Source of the DNA: Lachnospiraceae bacterium UBA1066
GTDB taxonomy: Bacteria > Bacillota > Clostridia > Lachnospirales > Lachnospiraceae
Reading direction: 5' to 3'
Assembly: GCA_002316215.1 (NCBI GenBank)
Contig: DCDB01000096.1
Location: forward strand, 1-7,150
DNA length: 7,150 bases
A program made the position numbers and the translations under genes. Within the stretch, counting starts at the first letter, position 1. Each line of letters begins with the position of its first letter. Positions 1-5,269 of the stretch are shown here, piece after piece. A model generated the notes under the pieces. That model did no database searches and was not told the DNA's origin. It saw only the letters and a list, made by a program, of their open reading frames with translations.

Positions 1-1298
1 GCACAATAAATGATATATATGGCGGCATACCCCGCAATGCTGATGACCACAGGAACTGCACTGCCAAGGACATTGTTCCTGATAATGTAACAGGTGAACA
101 TCATTGTATGGAAAGCCCCGATCAGATACGGTACCAAAAACATAAGCGTAATCTGACGGCGCAGGATACTCCGGAGCGTGGAACGGCCGGCTCCCAGTTC
201 ATAAAGAGCTTCATAGTTCTTCTGTCCGCCGTATAATTCCGACAGCACCTTGAAATACAGCATGCTTGCTGTTGCGGCAACAAAAGCAGCGCATACCAGA
301 ATAAGGAGGAACGCCATGGCCGCTGTAAGGTTTAGATAAACAAGCGCCGATGCTTTCTCTTCTGCGCTTGCCGCATGCTCAACCGCCAGCGTACCGTTTT
401 CGTAAATGCTGCAGGCAGCTGTTACTGAACTCATCGAAATGGCAATCAGAAGCGAGACCGATGCCCACGATCCTGTATAACGGCGGATACGGTACAGGAT
501 TCCCGTCACGCTGACCCTTGCCGGAAGGCTCTTTGCGCACAGCGCTGATGTTCGCAGATGCTTTGTTACAAACCCCGTCCCCTGCTGCGTAACCAGATAT
601 GTCCCGAGCATGACCATGCCAAAACCGACAGGCAGAAGATAAATATTCGCTGCCCCTTTTACGCTGAAAATGCTGACATATCCGGCAATGAGTACAGCCA
701 GTGAAACGGCGGCACGCCAGGTACTCAAAGAAAGCGGCTCCTCTTCTTTCTGTTCCGCCTTAAACAGCTCGATCAGCTGGCTTTTTCCCACCAGCCTTGC
801 ATTGTAAAGGGCAGACAGAATGAAGATTACCCAAAAGCATGCCAGCATCACGACGGAATCCGCCGGGGACAGTATGCACACATCCTCTGACCCTAATATC
901 GGCATCTGCAGGAGCGGTGCTGTCAGAAGCCCTGCCGCGAACCCGACAGCTGATGCCATCATTCCGAGTACAGAATTTTCAATAACCAGCAGGAAGCATA
1001 CATGGCTCTTTCTGATGCCCATCAGAAGATACATACCGATCTCACGCTCCCGCTTCTCAAAGAACCAGGTCGTGGAATACAGAACGAAAATGCCTGTGAA
1101 AATCAGAAGGAGTCCTGCAGCCATCAGGAAGAGCACCTGGTACGTTCGGCTGTTTCCCATAATTTCCTTAATTAAGGGATTCCTGAGAAAAGAAACGAAG
1201 ACAGTATACGTCCAGGCACAGAATGCGACCGTGGCCAGGTAGACAGCATAGCTCTTTAGATAATATCGTATGTTCCTGATTACCAGATTATGAAGCAT
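1..1298 (-). CDS. BceB/YxdM-type FtsX-like ABC transporter permease, 3' end cut by window edge
   Basis: The membrane subunit of an ABC transporter of the antimicrobial-peptide sensing and detoxification type (BceAB, YxdLM). The first 432 codons are present and the reading frame stays open to base 1. About ten hydrophobic segments are visible, near residues 15-37, 53-75, 99-125, 147-165, 195-212, 219-236, 274-296, 319-344, 384-405 and 414-432. The charged motif EKREREIGMYLLMGIRK (81-97) and the stretch MLYFKVLSELYGGQKNYEAL (346-365) are typical of the two FtsX domains of BceB proteins. The loop between helices 7 and 8 is only about 22 residues, whereas BceB proteins usually carry some 200 extracellular residues there. 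The start at 1298 is chosen because MLHNLVIRNIRYYLKSY is a normal family N-terminus; it overlaps the end of the YxeA-like gene by 11 bases, suggesting translational coupling. The ATPase subunit is not in the window and may lie further left. Substrate unknown. Confidence 0.9.
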   Translation of the reverse strand, partial: MLHNLVIRNIRYYLKSYAVYLATVAFCAWTYTVFVSFLRNPLIKEIMGNSRTYQVLFLMAAGLLLIFTGIFVLYSTTWFFEKREREIGMYLLMGIRKSHVCFLLVIENSVLGMMASAVGFAAGLLTAPLLQMPILGSEDVCILSPADSVVMLACFWVIFILSALYNARLVGKSQLIELFKAEQKEEEPLSLSTWRAAVSLAVLIAGYVSIFSVKGAANIYLLPVGFGMVMLGTYLVTQQGTGFVTKHLRTSALCAKSLPARVSVTGILYRIRRYTGSWASVSLLIAISMSSVTAACSIYENGTLAVEHAASAEEKASALVYLNLTAAMAFLLILVCAAFVAATASMLYFKVLSELYGGQKNYEALYELGAGRSTLRSILRRQITLMFLVPYLIGAFHTMMFTCYIIRNNVLGSAVPVVISIAGYAAIYIIYC

Positions 1299-1659
1299 AA
1301 TGTTCCAATGCCTCCGCTGCCTTTTCCGGAATTTCTTCCCTCTTAATCTCTTTATAAGAAATTACGCCGTTTTCTTCGTTATAAACGATGGAAAGATATG
1401 CATCCTTCTTCAGAGCACGTTCCCTGTTGCTGTAGAAATCGAGATCGATCCGGTTCCCATTCTCATCAAATCCCGGTTCATGATACTCATATTCAATCGA
1501 ATACTGATCCATGACCTCACCGGTCGCTGTGCCTTCGTGGATAATCTGCGTATAGTATATTTTTCCGGAATGATCCTGCGCGATCCGGATGCCGACAGCC
1601 GTCAGAAGTATGATAACCACGGCAACAGCAATGATGATTCCCTTTTTTATTCCTTTCAT
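1288..1659 (-). CDS. YxeA family (DUF1093) membrane-anchored protein
   Basis: A 123-residue protein with one N-terminal membrane segment (about residues 7-27) after a lysine-rich start, then a soluble domain that should lie outside the membrane. There is no lipobox cysteine, so the segment is probably an uncleaved anchor or a signal peptide. The soluble part matches the YxeA/DUF1093 pattern: KIYYTQI (33-39), YEYHEPGFDENGNRIDLDFY (57-76) with the following SNRERALKKDAYL, and the ending YKEIKREEIPEKA (102-114). In Bacillus subtilis, yxeA closes the yxdJKLM-yxeA operon beside a BceAB-type transporter; here the gene comes before the permease, which begins inside its last codons. The molecular role of YxeA is not established. 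The start is supported by an AAAGGA site nine bases upstream. No convincing promoter was found in the 116 bases before it, so it may be weakly promoted or fed by read-through. Confidence 0.86.
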   Translation of the reverse strand: MKGIKKGIIIAVAVVIILLTAVGIRIAQDHSGKIYYTQIIHEGTATGEVMDQYSIEYEYHEPGFDENGNRIDLDFYSNRERALKKDAYLSIVYNEENGVISYKEIKREEIPEKAAEALEHYAS

Positions 1660-1766
1660 GGTTAGAATTCCTTTCTGCGTAAGTTATCAAAGGAACCGCC
1701 TGAAGCTAACCCCTGCTCCTCAGGATCAGATATGCAATGATATGGATGATCCGGAGGTGGGCCGGA

Positions 1767-1818
1767 TAAATAAAATGAGGGCAATTCCCCGAATTTCCAT
1801 AACCCAGGGCTGCCCTCA
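1767..1818 (-). terminator. Probable intrinsic terminator after the DUF2089 operon
   Basis: Perfect 8-base arms, TGAGGGCA at 1776-1783 and TGCCCTCA at 1811-1818, enclose 27 bases that hold a smaller hairpin (AATTC/GAATT). Read on the minus strand, the stem is followed at once by TTTTATTTA. It lies 25 bases beyond the stop of the membrane-protein gene, the right place to end that operon. The long loop lowers certainty. A second short hairpin (ATCCGG/CCGGAT, 1749-1767) follows without a T-run. Confidence 0.6.
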
Positions 1819-1842
1819 AATCTTTCCTGCGTATCAAATTGC

Positions 1843-2163
1843 TTACAGATCTTTTATCCTTATGCTGTCAAGTTCTCCATCCTCTTTCCTTTTCCTTTCC
1901 TCTTCCCGATCTTTTGATGCTGCAAAATAGATAAGAAGCAGGATGATCGTCGGAATATTCAAAAGAAGAAATGTCACTATGCAGCCGCCCGCATCAGCCA
2001 TGCTCCCGTTCGTGAATAGATATAGGAACAGGATGGAAAGAAGAAGCGTCAGCCCCGGAAGGACGAACCCGGTATATTTCCCGTCCCTTTTAACGACCCA
2101 GATCTCAAGCGCAACGGCGGCCGCTGCCAGGAAAACCATAAAGATTGCCAATAATGTTATCAT
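1843..2163 (-). CDS. Small three-helix membrane protein paired with a DUF2089 regulator
   Basis: Family not recognised. The 106-residue protein has three hydrophobic segments (about residues 2-24, 31-50 and 60-83). It ends in a highly charged cytoplasmic-type tail, SKDREEERKRKEDGEL (83-98), with a few more residues after it. There is no signal cleavage site, enzyme motif or metal-binding motif. Its ATG overlaps the stop of the upstream DUF2089 gene in an ATGA arrangement, so the two are almost certainly made together; AAGGAGG sits ten bases before the start. The pairing of a small DNA-binding protein with a small membrane protein suggests that this protein senses something at the membrane and restrains or relays to the regulator, as in LytTR-membrane inhibitor pairs. 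That is inference; only topology and coupling are seen. It is the last gene before the terminator. Confidence 0.78.
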   Translation of the reverse strand: MITLLAIFMVFLAAAAVALEIWVVKRDGKYTGFVLPGLTLLLSILFLYLFTNGSMADAGGCIVTFLLLNIPTIILLLIYFAASKDREEERKRKEDGELDSIRIKDL

Positions 2164-2468
2164 GACCGCTGCGCCTCCTTATACATAATGCGGTATTCGC
2201 CTACGAGCTGCTTCGCGGCATCGAAGGAAATCTCGTTCTTCAGCGCCAGGTTCTTGATCAAAGTGATATAGGGGTCTTCCCCTGTCTTCTCACCGAGCTC
2301 GATCTTCTGAATCAGACGGTCAAGCCGAAGCCTCACGGTCGGATAGGTCACTTTGTACTGCTCCGCCATTTCCTTCAGGGACCCGGAGGCAAGAACGAAC
2401 TTCCGGATGAAAGCGAGGTCTTCCTCTTCAAGCTCTTTCATCCATTTTGGAATATTTGATATATCCAT
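2160..2468 (-). CDS. DUF2089 family helix-turn-helix protein (short form)
   Basis: A 102-residue cytoplasmic protein, probably a DNA-binding regulator. The N-terminus IPKWMKELEEEDLAFIRKF (6-24) leads into the helix-turn-helix segment SGSLKEMAEQYKVTYPTVRL (28-47), with the recognition helix around residues 41-52. This is the sigma-region-4-like fold seen in DUF2089 proteins. The usual N-terminal zinc ribbon of longer DUF2089 members is missing: the protein contains no cysteine. A helical C-terminal part (about 64-98) follows and may mediate dimerisation or contact the partner. The start is supported by GAGGTGA six bases upstream and by a promoter about 30 bases further up. It heads a two-gene operon with a three-helix membrane protein (4-base overlap). 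Target genes are unknown; its own promoter and the adjacent transporter genes are candidates by position only. Confidence 0.86.
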   Translation of the reverse strand: MDISNIPKWMKELEEEDLAFIRKFVLASGSLKEMAEQYKVTYPTVRLRLDRLIQKIELGEKTGEDPYITLIKNLALKNEISFDAAKQLVGEYRIMYKEAQRS

Positions 2469-2496
2469 TCCGTCACCTCATTTCTTTATTAAATTT

Positions 2497-2525
2497 AAAG
2501 TATCATTTAATTATGTTAAAGTCAA
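2497..2525 (-). promoter_or_regulatory. Promoter of the DUF2089 operon with flanking direct repeats
   Basis: On the minus strand, TTGACT (-35, 2520-2525) stands 17 bases before TACTTT (-10, 2497-2502), which is preceded by TG one base earlier, an extended -10 form. Predicted RNA start is near 2490, giving a leader of about 20 bases that holds the GAGGTGA ribosome site. ACTTTAA occurs twice 21 bases apart, once over the -35 box and once over the -10 box, so a repressor bound there would block the promoter. Confidence 0.55.
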
Positions 2526-2814
2526 TAAGTATTTTGTATTTATTTTAATTACTCAAGAAAAACACATTACTGAAATAAGCAGTATTTTCCGGGTACTTAC
2601 TATAGAAAGAACGGGAATCAAACCCTGTCTTCGGACCGAAAAAAGTCCATAATCCTTTTCATGCTCAATTTTTAATTTCTGTCGGAGGACCATCGTCTTG
2701 CCATCCCTTTTCCTTTAGATGCAGGATACGTTTTAAAGTGATAATGCATTTGCCACTTTTAAAATACTTTCAAATTTTTTCAACACTAAACACCCTATTC
2801 CACAATGATCAAAA
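2526..2814. other. AT-rich spacer without a supported gene
   Basis: This stretch separates the DUF3021 stop codon from the DUF2089 promoter. Reading frames on both strands are short and lack convincing ribosome sites; the best is a 46-codon minus-strand frame (2553-2693) resembling nothing I know. The only structure seen is the inverted repeat listed separately at 2731-2764 and a 4-base-pair hairpin near 2633-2648. Confidence 0.5.
2731..2764 (-). terminator. AT-rich inverted repeat, possible weak terminator after DUF3021
   Basis: TTTTAAAGTG (2731-2740) is mirrored by CACTTTTAAAA (2754-2764), with one extra T, around a 13-base loop containing the palindrome AATGCATT. It lies about 50 bases past the DUF3021 stop. 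The stem is weak, and the T-run is part of the stem instead of following it, so termination is plausible but unproven. Confidence 0.35.
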
Positions 2815-3279
2815 TTATCCGGGTGAATTGTTTTCATGAATTTTCCTGTTGATTTCTTCCACACGCTTTTTCATGCTTGAATACTGCGACAGCCAGATAA
2901 TCAGATAAATTGCAAAGAAGATACCGAAATAAAGCAAAATCCCTGATGCTGTATGCTTCATCCAGCGCATGAAATAAGCAATAGGAAATGTTGCCAGTGA
3001 ACAGATGACAAGATGCGTCACGGTCTGGAGCAGGATGCTCCAGTTTTCCATTTCCCAGATAACCGAAGCTCCGGCCCAGGCCGCTCCGTACAGAAGCGAT
3101 AAAAGCGCCTGAAGCAGGACAGCATTCATTTCATTTCCGCAGTCACTGACAAGCTCCGGAACCACGGGGTAATAATTTCCATCTCCAACCGTAAGCGAAA
3201 TGATGATGGTGATAAGAGTGCTGATGGCCAGACCGATCGGCGCACCGATCAGGCAGCGAAGCAATATTTTCTTTCTCAT
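2815..3279 (-). CDS. DUF3021 family membrane protein, partner of the LytTR regulator
   Basis: A 154-residue integral membrane protein with four hydrophobic segments (about residues 9-30, 52-74, 81-104 and 111-131) and a charged cytoplasmic tail, SMKKRVEEINRKIHEN (135-150). The length, four-helix layout and position directly after a single-domain LytTR gene are characteristic of DUF3021. Related membrane partners in LytTR regulatory systems (HdrM and BrsM of Streptococcus mutans) hold their LytTR protein inactive until an unknown signal arrives. The same role is inferred here. The start is set by AAGGAGAG seven bases upstream, only 11 bases after the LytTR stop, so the two form an operon. No catalytic motif is visible. 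Confidence 0.9.
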   Translation of the reverse strand: MRKKILLRCLIGAPIGLAISTLITIIISLTVGDGNYYPVVPELVSDCGNEMNAVLLQALLSLLYGAAWAGASVIWEMENWSILLQTVTHLVICSLATFPIAYFMRWMKHTASGILLYFGIFFAIYLIIWLSQYSSMKKRVEEINRKIHENNSPG

Positions 3280-3290
3280 AATGTCTCTCC

Positions 3291-3731
3291 TTATATTCCC
3301 AGAATCTGCTTGATTTTCTGTACGTACCTTCTTGAAACATAGGTCTTTATCCCGTTTGACAATGTGACGCAGATCGTTCCTGAGAAACTGAGATCGAACC
3401 CTTTTACTTTTTTCAGATTGATGATCTCGGAATTAGAAATCCTTACAAAACGATTTCTGTCCAGGCGCTCTTCGAGTTCATAGAGCCTCAGGCGGATGCA
3501 GTACCCGCCGTTCTCCGTATCCGCAAAGACTTTACCGTTCTCCGCATAGATCCGGATAATGTCTTCCTGATCAAGTATCGTCACCGCTTCCCCATGAAAC
3601 CCTGTGATGACCTGCGGTGTATCATTTGAGATTCTTTTAAGAAGCAGGTTGACTTCATCTGTCAATTCGTCTGTCACGACGATTACCTTCGGCTCTTTAC
3701 AGGAATCGTCGATTTTTACTTCGACCTTCAT
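3291..3731 (-). CDS. LytTR-domain DNA-binding transcription regulator
   Basis: A 146-residue cytoplasmic regulator without a receiver domain. A short N-terminal part (about 1-45) leads into a complete LytTR DNA-binding domain (about 46-146). Hallmarks are DIIRIYAENGKVFADT (57-72), the RLRLYELEERL segment (80-90), FVRISNSEIINLKKVKGF (95-112) and the C-terminal VSRRYVQKIKQIL (132-144). This is the stand-alone LytTR type found with DUF3021 proteins, in which a membrane partner instead of phosphorylation sets activity. LytTR proteins bind paired direct repeats and often activate their own operon; I could not identify such repeats upstream with confidence. The start at 3731 follows a GGGGGAG site, with a promoter about 27 bases further up. 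Targets are unknown; the DUF2089 operon and transporter downstream are candidates. Confidence 0.94.
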   Translation of the reverse strand: MKVEVKIDDSCKEPKVIVVTDELTDEVNLLLKRISNDTPQVITGFHGEAVTILDQEDIIRIYAENGKVFADTENGGYCIRLRLYELEERLDRNRFVRISNSEIINLKKVKGFDLSFSGTICVTLSNGIKTYVSRRYVQKIKQILGI

Positions 3732-3757
3732 TCAGATGTCTCCCCCTTTCCGAAATC

Positions 3758-3786
3758 AGTATAAAAAAACAGGGAATCACATTCAA
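3758..3786 (-). promoter_or_regulatory. Promoter of the LytTR-DUF3021 operon
   Basis: On the minus strand, TTGAAT (3781-3786) lies 17 bases before TATACT (3758-3763). RNA would begin near 3751, leaving a leader of about 20 bases with the GGGGGAG ribosome site. The -35 box falls in the loop of the terminator hairpin just upstream and the -10 touches the end of its T-run, so terminator and promoter share the same bases. Confidence 0.62.
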
Positions 3787-3795
3787 CCGATTCCC
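3763..3795 (-). terminator. Strong intrinsic terminator upstream of the LytTR gene
   Basis: On the minus strand, GGGAATC (3795-3789) and GATTCCC (3778-3772) form a 7-base stem with a 10-base loop, followed two bases later by seven T (3769-3763). It shields the LytTR gene from upstream transcripts. The nearest upstream minus-strand gene is the 4Fe-4S protein, whose stop is about 410 bases away; the recombinase wreck lies between. The terminator may have been separated from its gene by that insertion. Confidence 0.75.
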
Positions 3796-3800
3796 CTCAA

Positions 3801-4185
3801 GAACTATTTGTCTGGCGCTGCACCAACCGCCTGGAGCCATAGGAAGCTGAGCGCAACTGTACGGAACAGGACGGTAAATGAAGCTGTCCTTGAGGACGTC
3901 ACTGTCAAAGCCTTAAACCGGATTCTGCGAGGCAGGAAAGTATTTTTAGCCCAGCTGCAGGAAAACGCAGCCAGGGCCATCATCACGACCGACACTCTCT
4001 CACCGGAAGGCATTCAACTGAGGCTTGAGGATCTGCAAAAAGTACTGCAGGATTTCGTCGCCATGCAGTGCACAGACATTCATGTGTTTGATGAATCACT
4101 TGTCAGAAAGCTTATAAAAAACATCACGGTATCCTCGATAGGTGTCTTTTTATCAGGACTATTATTCCGATTATCTTATATATTT
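3801..4185 (+). pseudogene. Remnant of a large serine recombinase, C-terminal part
   Basis: A decayed piece of a resolvase/invertase-type site-specific recombinase on the strand opposite its neighbours. One frame from 3810 reads VWRCTNRLE, the zinc-ribbon region of the Clostridia recombinase family, then meets a TAG at 3840-3842. It continues to a cysteine-threonine pair at 3858-3863. One extra base there moves the rest into another frame, which reads RTVNEAVLEDVTVKALNRIL, then FLAQLQENAARAI, LSPEGIQLRLEDLQ, and FDESLVRKLIKNITV. It ends around FLSG (4147-4158), the counterpart of FKSG near the family's C-terminus. The coiled-coil between LEDLQ and the FDESLV segment looks shortened by an in-frame deletion; CTGCA repeats at 4033 and 4045 flank the likely joint. 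The N-terminal catalytic domain with the serine nucleophile is absent, so it cannot act. It marks a lost integrated or transposed element. Confidence 0.82.
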
Positions 4186-4205
4186 CTTGATTCATCAGCT
4201 AACCT

Positions 4206-5030
4206 CTATGACAGTGCTTCTTTCGGACAGTTCCTGACGCATTCCATGCAAAGGATGCATTCCGTGCCGTTCTTCCGGTTTCTGGCCGGATTCATGACAT
4301 CAACTTCCATCGGGCAGACCCGGGTGCATTTCCCGCAATGGATACACTTGGCTGCATCCGGCTTGATACGAATCAGGGAAAAATAGCTCATCGGCTTCAG
4401 GAATACGGTGATCGGACATAAGTATTTGCAGAAAGCCCTGTTGTCTTTCAGGAGAAATGCCAGCACGATCCCTGCCGCGTAATAAATAATGTTTCCCACA
4501 ATAAAGGCAATAAACATGACGTGATCAAGTCCCGGGATCTGCAGAAGGAAAAGCGCCGCGACAAAGATCAGCGATATGCCGAAAGTCATTATCCTGAGCC
4601 AGCCAAGACCTTTTCTTTTCTGCCCTGCCGGCGTCTTATACGGCAGCAAGTCAAGAATCATGGCTGTCCAGCAGGCATAGCCGCACCAGCCTCTGCCGAA
4701 GATCAGCGGGCCGAATATCTTCGCCACGGCATAATGGATCGTCGCAGCCTCAAACACTCCGGAAAATAAATAGAACCAGAATCCCTCGATCTGCATATTC
4801 TCATGGCGGATCAGTCCCAGGTAGATCAGCATATAAGAACCGACGGCAAACTGGATAAAATGCCTGGCATATTTATTTTTTTTCACGAACAGGAACAGCC
4901 CGACGGAGATACAGCAGCCTATATAGGAAAAGTTATAAAGATAGAAGATGTTATGCAAGACAAGCCATAGTATCACCGCCACGGCCTCAAATACAAGGAA
5001 CATCAGAATCGGTATGCGATACTTCTTCAT
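4206..5030 (-). CDS. Membrane-bound 4Fe-4S protein of the NapH/NosR/YccM type
   Basis: A 274-residue membrane electron-transfer protein. About five to six hydrophobic segments (near residues 7-26, 35-50, 57-74, 83-103, 145-164 and 170-195) carry the paired motifs GRGWCGYACW (112-121) and CKYLCP (201-206), conserved in NapH, NosR and RdxA/CcoG relatives. The C-terminus holds two ferredoxin sites, CIHCGKCTRVCP (229-240) and CILCMECVRNCP (258-269), each able to bind a [4Fe-4S] cluster. In the family these proteins pass electrons between membrane carriers and partner oxidoreductases; the partner here is not visible. No nap, nos or cytochrome genes are present, so the specific pathway is unknown. 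The start is supported by GAGAGG eight bases upstream and a TATAAT box close by. It appears monocistronic. All eight ferredoxin cysteines are intact, so it is likely functional despite the decayed DNA on both sides. Confidence 0.9.
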   Translation of the reverse strand: MKKYRIPILMFLVFEAVAVILWLVLHNIFYLYNFSYIGCCISVGLFLFVKKNKYARHFIQFAVGSYMLIYLGLIRHENMQIEGFWFYLFSGVFEAATIHYAVAKIFGPLIFGRGWCGYACWTAMILDLLPYKTPAGQKRKGLGWLRIMTFGISLIFVAALFLLQIPGLDHVMFIAFIVGNIIYYAAGIVLAFLLKDNRAFCKYLCPITVFLKPMSYFSLIRIKPDAAKCIHCGKCTRVCPMEVDVMNPARNRKNGTECILCMECVRNCPKEALS

Positions 5031-5052
5031 TTCACCAGCCTCTCTTCAGGAT

Positions 5053-5058
5053 ATTATA
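5053..5058 (-). promoter_or_regulatory. Consensus -10 box for the 4Fe-4S protein gene
   Basis: A perfect TATAAT on the minus strand, 22 bases before the ATG, with GAGAGG between. No good -35 is found at 16-18 bases. The odd palindrome CCTGGCAGG (5060-5068) sits just upstream of the box and could bind an activator or repressor. Confidence 0.45.
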
Positions 5059-5149
5059 ACCTGGCAGGCATCAATATAGCAGCATTTAAGCAGTCAGTTA
5101 TTGATTATTCTTTATTTTCTGTCTACTTATCTTTTTCCTCGACAGCCAA

Positions 5150-5269
5150 TCAATCGGTTGTCATAGCATTAACTTGGCCGTCTGCTTTTGCTGTTACCAC
5201 AACACCTTTTTGCATTGCTTCCATAATAGCGCTTGCATAGTCAAAAACATCTATTTTTTTCTTATTCAT
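5150..5269 (-). pseudogene. Flavin reductase family gene, truncated after 39 codons
   Basis: The reading frame begins with a good GGAG ribosome site and gives IDVFDYASAIMEAMQKGVVV (6-25) then TAKADGQVNAMT (26-37). This closely follows the N-terminus of FMN-dependent flavin reductase-like proteins (split-barrel fold), which continue with a TISWG-type stretch and run to roughly 150-200 residues. Here the frame hits TGA two codons later, and no further family sequence is seen in any frame before the 4Fe-4S gene. An imperfect inverted repeat, GACAGCC/GGTTGTC (5141-5162), straddles the break. Without the FMN-binding barrel the 39-residue product cannot be an active reductase. Its ATG overlaps the frame-restored stop of the preceding phosphatase remnant, so the two were once coupled. 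Confidence 0.72.

Noticed and set aside
820..1242. A 140-codon plus-strand open frame.
   Set aside because: It lies wholly antisense to the permease, has no family features, and its composition is that of a reverse-strand shadow.
1699..1725. CCTGA/TCAGG inverted repeat in the leader before the YxeA-like gene, considered as an attenuator.
   Set aside because: Only five base pairs with a long loop and no T-run; too weak to call.
2597..2640. tRNA-like T-arm on the minus strand (GGGTTTGATTCCC) next to a small hairpin.
   Set aside because: The T-loop has T where C is expected, no matching acceptor stem, D-arm or CCA end is found, and the surroundings are AT-rich spacer.
2553..2693. A 46-codon minus-strand frame beginning MVLRQKLKIEHEKDYGLFSV.
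   Set aside because: No properly spaced ribosome site, no recognisable family, and it spans DNA that otherwise looks intergenic.
3143..3340. A 65-codon minus-strand frame spanning the LytTR-DUF3021 junction.
   Set aside because: It overlaps the end of the LytTR gene and the start of DUF3021 out of frame and is rich in unlikely residues (clustered histidines and tryptophans).
3781..3830. LytTR binding sites (paired direct repeats) upstream of the LytTR promoter.
   Set aside because: No two good matches with the usual spacing were found by eye; the visible symmetry there is the terminator stem.
3604..4386. A 260-codon plus-strand open frame across the LytTR start and the 4Fe-4S gene end.
   Set aside because: Only its middle matches recombinase sequence; both ends run antisense through real genes, and the apparent ATG lies inside the LytTR coding region.
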